In this document: in pieces, positions 26,701 to 40,301 of the stretch
Layout of the letters: each line of letters begins with the position of its first letter
How positions within the stretch are numbered: the first letter of the stretch is position 1
Assembly: GCA_029721515.1 (NCBI GenBank)
Contig: CM056564.1
Location: 4,817,011 to 4,881,010 of the forward strand
Length of the DNA: 64,000 nucleotides
Direction of reading: 5' to 3'
Origin: Synanceia verrucosa
Taxonomy: Eukaryota; Chordata; Actinopteri; Perciformes; Synanceiidae
The notes under the pieces: generated by a model
What the model saw: only the letters and a program-made list of their open reading frames with translations
Database searches by the model: none
Told to the model about the DNA's origin: nothing
Translations under genes and position numbers: made by a program

Positions 26701-29700
26701 ACAAGTCCAATGACACCAAAACCTCATACTACATTCATTAGAGAGGCTTTGAAAAAAAGAAATGTCCTTTGATGTGATCCTGAAACATGTAGAAATACTT
26801 TCTTTTATCACCTAGTTTAACAGAACAGCTTAATTGCTGAACTTCAGCTAACGCTACTTTCCCCACTGGCACCTTTCTGATTGGTGGATATGAGACAGAA
26901 CATGTTTGACACGTGTTTGACAGCTTCTGAAGTTCATCCATGTCATATAATACATGGAAACAGTGACAATCAGTATGTACATTAACATGGCATAGTATTA
27001 TTACTAACAATTAAAGCTCAACGTGCTGTCAGCCCAGTTATTTAACAGAAGGCCTCAAAAATGTTGGCATCTAATGCTCTGTCTTTGTTTTTTTCCCCTC
27101 ATAGACTTTTCTGCACTGTTGGCACCTTCTGTGGAAAGACAGAAAAGAGTTATAACCTGGTGATGTTGGCTCTCACTCTGTACAGAACTTTTTCCAGACA
27201 ATACACAACAGGCCCAGCAAGCCATGTCTGTACAGTCCACAGGGGAGCCATAAAACATGTAAAACAGCTCCTTATAATTCCAGGGAATAATTGCAGAGCC
27301 CCATCTGTAAATTTGTTTGTACTAAAAAAATCATAGCCATTTTAATATAATCTAAAATATAATAGTAAATAATTGTAGAAGCCTTAAGGGGCCGTGGTTT
27401 AACTCTCTTTTAACACTGTTTACCCATGATAATGACTTATTTTTTTATGATCTTGGGAAAACAAAGCTTGTTTTCTGAAGAGCACAATAAAAATCAGTTG
27501 TTATCACAAGAAAATGGTGTTTAAAAAATAAAAAGATAAACCAGTGCATCTTAGGGCTTCCATAAATAATAATAAATATAATATAAAATAATAGTTTTAT
27601 ATAGTTCATTATATATAATAATAATAATAATTTTCCATTAATATCCATTACTGGTGTATGTCATCACCAAACGTGGAGAGTGGGCTCTTCTGTGCTGATG
27701 AAACATGAGTCTATGTGCATGATTACAACACTGCCTGGTCCAGCTTTAATGAAACAGTGCATTAATTAGTTAGTAGGTCTTCATCGTCGTGTTTCGTACC
27801 TGAAGTTCTTGACGTGGTCCTCCACCCCGCTGAGGTGCAGAGTGTGGGTCAGGGCCTGGTGGTAGGTCAGAGCCTGGGTCGATGAGCCCCAGTTCACATC
27901 TGGAGGGGAGGACGCATGCAGGCAGAAACACACAGTGTGTTTACGGGTCACTCTGCTGGGCCAAAGGCTGTCTGATCCATGTGGCGTTCAGGCAACGGGA
28001 AGGGCTGGTATGTGTGTGTAGCTGCATGTCAAACTGAGTGTGCACACAGGTGTGTGTTCAGAGCAGCGAGGCCGGCTTGGTGTTTGCAGACAGAGGTGCA
28101 CAGATGTGTGTCGGGGCTAGAACAACTTCACAGCTCAGGACCGTGGAGCAGTGTCATATATGAATTCATAGGGCTGAACGATTTATTGTTTTCTGATCAA
28201 AAATCGCAATTTCAGAAGAAAAAGTGTGGATTTTTTGCAGTGCTCCTGTCAACTATTTTACACATACATGCCATCACCAGTCAGAAGTGGCTTGCTACTC
28301 CTGGACAGGTCACGCTAACCAATCAGTGTTAACCTGCTCCTTCTGCTTTGTAACGTTAACGTATTTAGAATTTACTTCAGCAGAAACAGAAGCGGAGTTA
28401 GAGGATTTAATCTACAAGACAAACAGTACGGCAGTCATCAGAGGGTCATCATCATTTGTTCTTTGAGGCTTAAGTCGCGCTAACATTGTATAATCAAGTG
28501 GAAACACAACCAACTTTTAACGTCACTTGAAAAACGTGGAAATGATTCTCAGGCCCACTGTAGCACATAGACTACAATTACAACATCCTTTCCTTCATGG
28601 GAATTGAACTGATCTTTTTTTCTTATTATTACTTAGTAAACATTACTTTTTTAATTGTTGTGTATTTTATTTAACTTAACAAAATTAAGGTTTTGTTGTA
28701 GTACAAGTGAAAACAGTCAAAGATGGCTCTTTTACTTCTTCAGTTGTAGTAACTGCCGTTGGTTAAGGACTTTACATAGCGTACATGCTTCCTGTTAATA
28801 AATACATTTGGAAGCAATTCTTACCTCTAGTTTTCATCCTTGCATTACAGTAATAGCTTTTAATGTTTTAATGGTACAATGTAATTTAATTTGTCATGAT
28901 TGTCAGTGTTACTGTACACATTGTGAATGCTGAAGCTTCATTTGAAGAAAACTGTGAATCGAATTGAAAGCACAATATCGCAAAATCGCAATTAGATCTC
29001 TTCCTAAAATCACTAAGCCCTGTTCATTCACACTTCATTCGTTTTTTCAATGAGTCATTTGTGGAGATGCCATGACAGAGATAAGCCAGGTCACCTTTAA
29101 GGCCTCACACACAGCGTCTGTTGTTCTAATTTACGTTGTCGGCTCTAGTCGGTAGAGCAGTTATCGCATTTTCAAACTATTCTGGGGGAATAAATGTCTT
29201 TTGCACCAATGTGTGAAAACAGACTCATGCTTAATAACTAGTAACTCACCTGGCTTCTTGTAGCTGACGTAGATGAAGAGACCCAGAACAATGACGTTGG
29301 TCAGCAGAGCAGCCCACCAGTTGATGACAAACATGACCACGCAGCACAGTATGGCTCCAGCCAGAGAAACCCACATGTTGTAGTATTTGAAGCTGGGACG
29401 CCATCCTACGCCACCGATGAAAACATGTCAGAGCATTGCAACAAAAAGCAATTTTAAAAACAACCAAACAAACTGTATCTGTGTCAGTGTTTGCAAAATT
29501 AAGAATGATGGACTGCGAAATTAATAACAATGGTAAAGTGAGGAAATGCACTTCATGTTAAGGTTGAGTAGAAGTCAGATTTGGAACCAAATTAAGTCGA
29601 ACCTGCAATTCAATAACAAGAAAAATCAGGAGACACTGATTTTTTTTTTTTTTTTTTAACTTTTTACAATGATATTCCTATTAATTGTTAACATGGCCTT

Positions 29701-32700
29701 ATAATAAATGTTGCTGTTAAAGAGCATGGATCAAGTTAAAGTTGGATATGTGCTGGGTTAAGGCATGGGAGTTAGCAGCCTGTCAGACTGAGTACCAGAG
29801 GGTTACACCAGAGACCATATTTGTTTACTGGGAACCACAGAAACTACACTAGTGGGATTTTAGTGATGGATACAGTCAGACTGTGTGTGGTTACACAATG
29901 ACAGCTTCTAAAACAAACCACAGGACATAAAGGGTACATTGATGGCGCTGTTGCTCACAGTCCCATGCAGGGGGTTTTATGTCCCCATGAGTGGGGAGCA
30001 ATTGGCCCTGAAGAGGCCAGAACACCAAATGGGGTAGAAATGGTTTGTGGTTGCAGAGGCAGTAAACTCCTCGAATCAATGTCTGTATTACTGCGTGCCT
30101 CTAATTCAGTCATGTACCATTTAAGTCTGTGTAATTATGTGACCCGCTGCAGGAATTAGAAGCAGATAGAGAGTCTGTACCTGGAGTGCAGCTAGAGCTT
30201 TGGTGTTGTGGGGAAAAAAAGCACAGGACTCAATATAAAAGAAGAAATATATACATATACATATATACACATATATACATATACAATACATATATGTATA
30301 TACATATATATACACATATATACATATACATATATATACACATATATATACATACATAAACTAATTTTGTTTCAATGTGTCATCACCTTTCCTTGAACCA
30401 GCTACTTGACCCAAATACTGCAGGTATTTATCTGAAATTATTTTGACATACATAAAAATCAGCTAGATTGTCTTGTAATGAAAACACTCCGTCAGAGACC
30501 CGTGCTTCTTATCGCTCACATGATCTTGACTTGGAGAGAGAGCACATTAGCCAGAGAACAGCAAAGTGTTTGGCCTTTTGTCAAATGGCTTATGGAAACA
30601 AAGCTAATCCTTTAAACCACTGAAGTGGCTGTCTGCACCAGCCAACAGTGAAAAGCCTGCTAATGTTACCTCAGTGTGGTGTGCATTTCTCTTTGCTATA
30701 AAAAAGACAAACAGGACAACACTGTTTCTAGAAAAATAAAAACAGCTTTTTAAGTATTTGTGTGTTTTCTGAATGCACCACAAACTGAATCCCACTGGAA
30801 TGGATTGAAGCAGAGACAAATATATCAAAATCTGGATAAATAAGACCAGAACTATCTGCATGAAGGGTACCTAAGAATGTCTTCCTGACCCTGTAAGAAC
30901 AAATAAATAGCAAATACTTAATATAGAGTAGCTAGCTGTACAATATCACCTAATACCTTCACCTATGTATTTCTATGTACGTCTACACAAGCCTCTCTCC
31001 TCCTCAGTCTGTTTCAGCAAAGAGAAAACCGATGCTACTGAATTGTCACAGAAAACAGCTCCTGGCAAACTGTTCTGATGCTTTCATCAATAAACCAACA
31101 AAACAGCTCAATTCTGAAATGAAGGACACTGTATTTAAATGACTCCTCTGACCCAAGTAGTCCTGTAGAAAGAAATGCTTGCAGGAAAGTGGGCAGAGTT
31201 GGATGGTTGGAGCAGTTGGAAAATATTATTTTTATGAAAAATAAAATCTGACAACAGCACTGAGATTTCCAGACATTTCTGATTTGTCCTAATATAGCAG
31301 GATTTAGTCACTGGACGAGCATACGAGGGCTTAAACGAGATTATACTCCAGTTGAGTGAGAGTTTGTAAACAAAATAGGTCATGAGGCAAAACTCCATTC
31401 AAAAAATCAAGGAATTTAACAACACAGTCATAACTAACGATCAAACATGCTGATAAAATTAGATTAACCATCTTTTCTGAATCTGTCCAAGCTTCTCCTG
31501 GAATTCAGAAAACTAATAATCTAATTTGTAATGTGAAATTGACGAAAAGGAAAAGTGAAAGAGACGTTCTTTTCATAAACACAGAGCTAATGTGGTGTCT
31601 GTCTGATTTTAGCAGATCATCATTCACTGCATTAATGCGTTAATTTCGACAGCTCTAAAACAAATGTTTGATATAGTTTTGCTTTTGTTAAATATACAAA
31701 CTGTCATTTTGGGAGTTTATAAATTATCCAGTTAGCAGTCTAGCTAACTAGCTTGTTAGCTGTAAGCAATCCATTTAGACTGCTGTGACTGTGTAACTAT
31801 TGTGTTACTAATGTGTGACTAAGTAGCACTACCAAGTTTTCACTATTAGTGTTCACACTCTGCATATTTACAGGCACCTTCAGCACTTACTGCCAACTGT
31901 CTGGGTATCATTTTCTTTGTATAGTTTTAATAGTTTGCACCTTATATTCCATATGATGCAGTTTGCCCTACCTCTTTACCTCTGACACTCTGATCCTGCT
32001 TTGTTTTACTTTGTCATTTTAACATTAGCCACTTGGCTCACACTGGCACATTGACGGCCATGTTATTGACTAATTATTAGTTCAAAAAAATGGCACGTTG
32101 TGTTCAAGTTGATCTGACTGCCACTGCAGCACACTTTAATTCTACCGCAGATTTTCCATGGGGAGTCACGGACAGGAGCTTTCCAGTAAAAGCTTTCTTT
32201 TCACACAGTTAAACATGTGTTGTAAAGTGAGTCAAAGTAATTTCTTCGGAAAGTCCAACCCCAATGAAACACCTCATGACTCTGATTGTAAAAATGAGTG
32301 GCTCATCAGCCATGAAGACAGACAAAGAATGCCTGTTACGATAAGGATCTAGCATTTTACATTTTTTTTTTTTTTTACTGAGTCTTACCTGGTGAGTTTG
32401 CCAGTGAGGCGTGGAACACAGAGAAGTTGATCAAGGCATAGGATGCCAAGAAAAAGTTGGAGATGATGGGAGCGATAACGTTCAGCTCAGCTGCAAGAAG
32501 AAAACACAAAACAGTAAAAAAAACTCATACGACATATCCAACCCTGGGAAGGTCAAAATTCATCCTTACAATCAGGATTATTGCAGTAAACTGAAACGGA
32601 AATTATTTCCCGTTTAAAAAAATAAAATGGTGAAATGACCGTAACTTCCTCTCACTTTTAGCTTTTCAGCCATAATATAAATCTACTGAAAAACTGTCTC

Positions 32701-35700
32701 GTCAACTCTTGAGACACTGAACTTGACCTGATATCCCAGGAGAAGACGCTGTGCTGCAATTGCTCCACAATCGGACACTAAAGCAATGCAAGGATTAAAT
32801 GTTACGGCTACATTAACTCTTTTCCAACCATGTATTTGTTTATGTAGCTACATATCTCTGACACAAAAACTAAAACTAAGAAAAAATATATAAAAACTAA
32901 AACCTTTCTGAAAAACTGAAGCTTGCACACACTCTGATTAGGAAACCACATTAAATTAAAAAAATTAATTAAAATTAAAAAAAAAATATTAAATGGTCAA
33001 GCAAAAACAAAAATAACATACAAACTAATTGAAAATTCATAAATATTATAACATTAGTCTACTAATAACTAACGACTGATCAGTCTGCTAAATGATAAGG
33101 TCTATAAGAATAGCAAACTCATTAATGATCTATTTTAGCAGTTCATAATTTCGTAACAATTAATAGTATTTTTCTAGTGAATACTTCAGAAGCACTGTGT
33201 AATTTGGTAGATAGGCACTTAGAGGCATTACTGGCCCACTAGGTGTAAAGTAAATATAAATTAATTCCTCATGAACACCGCAGCTTTCAGGTATTTATTC
33301 TTGTTTAAATAGTTTATTTCAATCTCATAAAATAACAAGCCTTTAATAAATGAGGCGTGTTCAGCCGTACCAATGAGGATGAAAGCCAGAGCGATGCCGA
33401 AGGTCAGGATGTAGCCTCGGAGAGGCTCGTTGTTCTTGCCGTAGCCTTTGGCGAACATGCTCAGGCCGGGGTAGATGTTGTCCTTACATAATGCCTGCAA
33501 GAAAATATTGATACACTTCTATATTTGTAATAAATGTGTAATAAATAAATGAGGAGTAGCCTCGTTTCTTAAACATGGTCATTAGATAGAGTATAAGTTA
33601 GAGTATAAGTAAGAGTAAACTTCCACACTGGCCTCACTTCTCAGACGTCGGGGTTGCACACTGGACGCAATGCAAACAGGTGTAACATGCTCCCTGGATA
33701 CTGGTTTAATTCGTAACAGATGCAGTTTAGGTCGAGTCATACCTGGAAAACTTTCGGTGCGCTGACTAAAGAGGCCAAAGCTGAGGACAGAGTGGCTGAG
33801 AAGATTCCAGCGGTGATGATGGGCCCAAATCCAGAAACCAGACTCATCACCTGAACCAAAGATTACAGGAAAATTGTTTGACTTCTGCACCCAACAACCA
33901 ACACTCTTATTTTACTCTCTCCACAATGTTCCTAATATACTTCAGACTTTCTCTGAGAGTTTCCTCCTGCTTCACACCTGGAAGTCTTTGTGGAGTCCGT
34001 AGCGGCAGCCCTCTTTATTGTTCTTGCACGCAGAGAAATCGTAGCCAAATTTGCAGGCTGCCTCGGTGCAGTTGGTCATGAACTGAGCACTGACCGTGTC
34101 ATTCATATTTCCACTGGCATGTCTCACAATACAGGAGCCTGGTGTGAAACAACAAGGGTAATAACACGTTAACACTCTGGAAAACGTTGTCTCACTTGTG
34201 CGCCCCCTAGAGGTCACAGCACAACCCCTCAAACATACAGGAGTATGTGGAAAAATATCTCTGTTGTCAATATCAAATTGACACCAATTTATTACAGAGT
34301 AAACGTGAGAAAATTAGAAATGTAATGTGAAAGTTGCTGAATCAAAAAAATAAAAAAAAATCTAGCTCCCTCCCTGTGTGTTTTAGAGAAAAGTCCTACA
34401 ACAAATTTGCTGAACATGATAAACTGAAGGGGTAGTCTTTTTGAGCATATCTGAATTGCCATGTTGAAAAGTGGCAGGAACAGTAGAGAAAAATAATAAA
34501 TAATTCCTAACACACAAAAACTCTATTAAGAAAAGAAATTCACTTGGAAAAAAAAGCTTAAATCGATGATTATTACATATAGTAACATGCAGGTAGTACT
34601 GCACCTGTTGAAACAGCGACACCCAGGTACACTATTCCTGTGATCAGGATAGCCAGAAGAGTTCCTCTGGGAATGGCCAGCTGTGGATCCTGCAACAAAA
34701 AACCACAATGCAGACTCAAGATAACAAGCAATCGGTCTATTACAAACCTTTTAATCCTTATCAATAAAGGGCTTTTAGATGATGTCATTAATGCTCTGAC
34801 TGAAGGTCATGAGGTTACACATGGTCGCTGTTACTTGTCTCACTTTTTCACCACTCACATTCACAATAATCAGCACAGACAGTGGTTGTTTGGTTGGGCA
34901 GCTTCAGTTAAATCTTGTTCAGAATTAAATGTGACTTACGGCGAGGTCTCCTGAAATGTTGGCTCCAGCCAGAATACCAGTGGCTGCAGGGAAGAAGATG
35001 GCAAAGACGGAGAAGAACGTCTCGCTTCGGAAGTCAGGACCCATGTTTTCCCACATGATTGAACCTGACATAAAAGGAGAGCGATAAACACCAAACTGCA
35101 GATGACAAAGCCTTCAGTGGTAATGCTGCTAATGCTAACCACTGGACGTTACTGTAAATCTGCCTTAAAAGAAGTGTGGTCATACCGTCATAACCAAAGA
35201 AGCCAAAAGGTTCCTTGGACTTGACAGGAATGAAGGTTCCGATGAAGTAGTTGACAATGGCTGTGATGAGGACGATGAGCAGGAATATCTGGGCCTAAAG
35301 GGAAGACTTCTTTCGTCACAGTGGATCTTTAAAACCAATGCATGAATCAATCATAGTGTGTCCTCTGTGAGAGACTCTTCAACCACATTTTGAGTTGCTA
35401 TATCTGACTGAAAAATATGCTTAGCATTATTCAACCTGTTTGAGCCACCATTTGGATGAAGTATGTTATGCCAAAAATAGTAGGGATCATTGTATTTTCA
35501 AACGGCATGCACAGCAAATTAGTCTCCTGACAGGAAGTTAGCAACAGTCAATCCCAAACCGCTCCCTACTCTTCCTACACACTCCATTTGTTAGTTCTCA
35601 CAGAAGCTCCTCCGTATTAACTGTTTGAGTGCCAAAGACGTATTTGTGGTGATTTTGGTGAAAGTGTCCTCTACTCTACCTCTGATAAAACAAGAACAGA

Positions 35701-38700
35701 ACAACATAAAATCAAACATTTCTTTCATGATGAAATAGAGAGTCTCTTCTTTCATTTGGGCTATTCAGTGTTTTCAGAGTCAAAGTACAAAATATTCTGA
35801 ACAGAAAGGCCCAGAGCCAGGAATTGAACCCGGTACCTTCTTGCTGTGAGGCGACAGTGCAAACCACTGCACCACCGTGCTGCCCAACTTGCATACAATG
35901 CGTGGTCAGGACAAGACATGAAGGCATCTGATTGGTTCTTTCCATTCAGATCAAGTGTCAGTTGATTGGTCAGAGTTTGTACAGTCTTGTAGCTGCCACA
36001 GAAGGTCTGATTCTTTTCCTTCCTTTTTCTGAACACATAATGGCCTGACTGCTCTCGGGATGGAAGGACCATTTCACCCAGTAGAACAAAAAGTGTTTCT
36101 GAACAGAGTGGGTTAAAGGGTTAAAGTTGTGGGACTTCTTAACATTTCTACAGTTTGTGTTGTACCTAGTTCACACTACACATCAGTCCTCAGATCAGAA
36201 GCAAACCAACGTTGGCACGAGGCTCGCACATCATTTGAGCGCTTTGTGTGAACTCCTCTGAGGTACTAGCCCAGAGGTTTGCCAAGACCTCAAATTCCAG
36301 ATGTCTAGCATGCTAAACATCAGGTCCTGCCAGGGACGCCAGCCACGAGCTAAAGGGAAAGAAGAGTCCAGGACTCATCTGTAGCAACATTAACTTACTG
36401 CATGTGCAACACAGGGCAAAGTCACTGTTGAATCGAGCTGACTTTGAAAGTATTGCATTGTGAACGAGACGTTAGCTGTCAGTGTGTACCTTAGCCTCCC
36501 ACTCCATTCCTGCCACAGAGATGCCCAGAAGGAGGATCACTGTGATGGTGCCGATGATGCGGATGTCGTTGGTTTGATCCGTCATAATGGCATCAACATT
36601 CTGAAGAAACAAGACAGAGTTATTAAATAGTACAACAGTGTTCAGGAGCAAGCTCTAAAGCAGGTATTTTCACTTGTTATAATGGCATGAGTATAGTTTA
36701 GAGAGAAGTTCAAGGATGGGGAGCTCACAAGACTAGTCAGGTACCCATTTGAATAAAAATACTGCCCCTTTAAGAGATCAATACAATCCTTAGCCCTCCA
36801 TTTGTGCAAAAAGATGACATCAGGCCTCATCTGAATTCATGAACCAAGTGGTTAGTGCTTTTGGTTGGCCCCATGGCTATCTAAAGGATAAGAGAGTATA
36901 GGTAATGGGTGGATGGATGGAGGGCCAACATTGGGTCCTCATTCACAAAACGTTTCCAGAAATTTCTTCTTAAAGCCCACACAGTTTTCACAAAGAGTCT
37001 AACTTTCACCAATGTTTTCTTAGGTGAGAACAGAACCAAAATGAGTAAATTAAATGGTGTTGTAGTTTCTTAAAGTCCACATTTACATAGCATAGAATTC
37101 AAATAAAAAAAGCATGTTGAGGCACAGAGACACTTACTTCCAGAAGCTCCACCACAGTTTCAGCAAAGCCCACCACATACATGGCTACAGCCACAGCATT
37201 GGCAAAGGCAAAGATCAGACCGATAGACCCTCCGAACTCTGGGCCCAGACTCCTGGAAATCAAGTAATACGCTCCACCTGGAAATAAAAGGCAAAGCACA
37301 ACACGCTGGTTAAACAGTTTTATTTCCTACAACAGAAAATGATTGAGGTCATGTCCATGTATTTCATGATAAGTTAATAATGTAAGAATTATTGAGGTCA
37401 GGTCCATATAGTCAATAATGTAATTATCATCACAACCCAACCAGTCACCAAGTGGAGAGAAATCAAATGAATCATGAGGCACCAAGAGATTCTCACCCCT
37501 AAGCTTACATGATCTTTAACGGAAGTGCATACGTGAATTAGCCCTATGTTACTCTCTGGAAATCCCACCAATCAAAGAATCCCGACGTGAACTGCGGGAG
37601 GCCAGACCAGAGACCGTCAGTAGTGTGAAAGCACCCTTATGCCGAAATAAGGAGGGCTGACCCAGGTTCGAAAGCGGTATAAGTCTAAAAGAGCCCTCAG
37701 CATCATGAAGAGCTGGGGCTGTATGGTCACGTGATGTCTGCCTCCAAAGACACAATGGTGATAGTCAAAATGAGAAACTTGAGGCTTCAAAACAATAGTG
37801 AACAAACCACCTCTGATATACTGTATACTTAACTGGCTATACTCTTTCCTCAGGGTCAAAAAAACAGGTTTAAGTAAAGTTTCAACAGTTCTCAGTAGCA
37901 TATGACTGGCTCTAACCAACAGAGACCAGAGAGATGCCCTGCTTCCTGTCACTGCAGACTCACTGAGTCCACTGGGAGGGATGAGTGCTCTAGCCTTCTT
38001 TCATCTGACGCCAAACACACACACATGCATGCACACACACACGCACACAAAACAGCAGGAAGAGATTAAAGCCAGTCACTAGTCACTGCTGTTTCTGCTT
38101 TTGTGATCATTCTACAAAAAAAGTGAAATATTTACCTCCTCGTACAAATCCATTGGTGGCGATGGCAGAAGTGGAGAGGCCGGTGATGGTCGTCACAACG
38201 GTAGCCATGGCAACAATCAAACAGGCAAGAGCTGAGGGGAAAAAATAAAACAAAAACAAAACATTATGAATCTCTTTCATGAAAAGAATATGCAAGATTT
38301 CTAGCAGGCCTTCTATTTGCTCTGAGAGGTCTGCGAAAAGTCACAGTGTCGCCACAACGACGAGCTACTGCAGTTAAGTTGGCCACGTATGTCACTTTGT
38401 GGTGATATTTCACATCAGAGCGGAGAAGCATCAACACGTGCCGGTGGGGGTCAGCGGCGGTGGGGAGTTGAGCTGTGTGTGAAGTGAGAGTGTTGGACAC
38501 CCAGCGAGCACCACAATGTCAATAAATATGGGCTGTGTGCAGCACTGGCCCGCTAACTTCTCTGCACGGTGATGTTTGAAGTCAGCAGTTATGTGCAGCC
38601 TTTGTCACATCACAGTGAAACACTGGCTGTGTATCAAAGAGGTCTCAGGTCTCTGTTTCTGCAGCCTGTCTTATCTCACATCAGTTTAAGAGGACGATCA

Positions 38701-40268
38701 AGATGAGCATCAAATCATATCCACCCTGAATTGTTAAAAAAAAACTCTCATCTTGATGAAGTGAAGGAACAGCAAAACTACAGTAGAGCAAATGTGTTGA
38801 CAAGCTCTAATCCATGCCTCATCTATCTGGTCACATGCTCAGGACTTCCCAAACACATCCATCTTATTATTTACACATACTGTTCATGTGCTCTGTTCAC
38901 TGTTTTATATATAAAAAGGGTTATTTTGGGGGTGAAGCAGTCCTTTACTTCACTTCTCTCCACTGCTTTATTTCCATGCAGATAATGCTGCTTTATGTGT
39001 CCAGCTTTTGGAGTTTCTGTTCCTCCCCTACAATGGCTGCCTTAAAGGGGAAGTTCTGTTTTTACAAATTGGACTTTGTTTCTGGGATAGAATACTATCA
39101 TTTACTGACCCATTTCACTTTGGAGTCATTTAGAGTATTTCTGATGATATCTGGATTTGATGATATCATTTAACAGGAGTGAATGGGACACTGAAACGCA
39201 GCCAGTAAATGACACAAACTTAACCATTTCTCAAATAACAGACATTTAATAAGATGTTCTACACTTTTACTATTCTCATTTGAGTCCTTGAGAAAATTCA
39301 ATCTGTAAACAGACTCTACTTCCTGTGTATCACAGTTTACTAAGGACCCCTAGTGCCCACATATGTGGCCTTCACAATGCCTGAACTAAAATACTGATTT
39401 GTGATGTTGTCACATACACATACATGCTTTGTATGGCACTGTGAAATGAGAGTAGTAATAGTGTAGCCCATCTTATTAAACATTTATTATTTGAGAAATG
39501 GTCAAGTTTATGTCATTTACTGGCTACATTTCAGTGCCCCATTCACTCCTGTTAAATGGATATCATCAAATCCAAATATCATCATAAATACTCAAAATGA
39601 CTCCAAAGTGAAATGGGTGAGTAAATGGCAGTATTTTATTTTATTTTCATCATCATCATCATCACAAACCCACCGTGAAAGCAACAGCATGACAAAATAA
39701 TGACTGAGTGGAGGAAAAGCTGATCGTTGCTGTCAACAGCTTCTCACTTCTTAACAACGACACATAAAAAATGTACTCTTTCACGAAAATCCTGCATTGA
39801 CCTGGGAAGTCCTGGGTCTTTTCATGCAGTGTGAAAGGGTTGTCATTTTGACCCTGATCAAATGACCCTCCAATCGACCTGGGAATTTATCAGCTCAGCT
39901 GCAGTGTGAAATGTGTCCTGTTTCGTCCCACTAATAGAGCTTTTCCACTACACTGTAACGGCACAGTACGGTACAGCACAGTACAGCCCAGATTTGGTGC
40001 TTTTCCATTACAACTGAGTACCTCATAGTAGTAGAGTTGCATTGATTACCGGTTTGGAATCAATTTGTTGACCTCCAAATGGGAATCATGAGGAACCAAG
40101 AGATTCTCACCCCTAAGCTTACATGATCTTTAACAGAAGTGCATACGTGAATTAGCCCTATGTTACTCTCTGGAAATCCCACCAATCAAAGAATCCCGAT
40201 GTGAACTGTGGGAGTGCGGGAACTTTACTTTTATTTTATTTATTTTACACACACACACACACACACAC

Positions 40269-40301
<33 letters not shown>

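Larger units (their letters stand above)
20882..32388 (-). other. slc12a2: slc12a2 introns 13-19
   Basis: Intron 13 (29406-32388) has a TATACA-type microsatellite and a truncated hAT-like repeat. Intron 14 (27900-29249) contains an 854-bp hAT-like element. Intron 16 (24027-26283) includes a possible hAT-like repeat starting near 24758 (TAGAGGTTGGAATCG) whose far end I could not place with confidence. Intron 19 (20882-22358) holds a hAT-like MITE at its 5' end. Introns 15, 17 and 18 show nothing notable. Confidence 0.65.
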
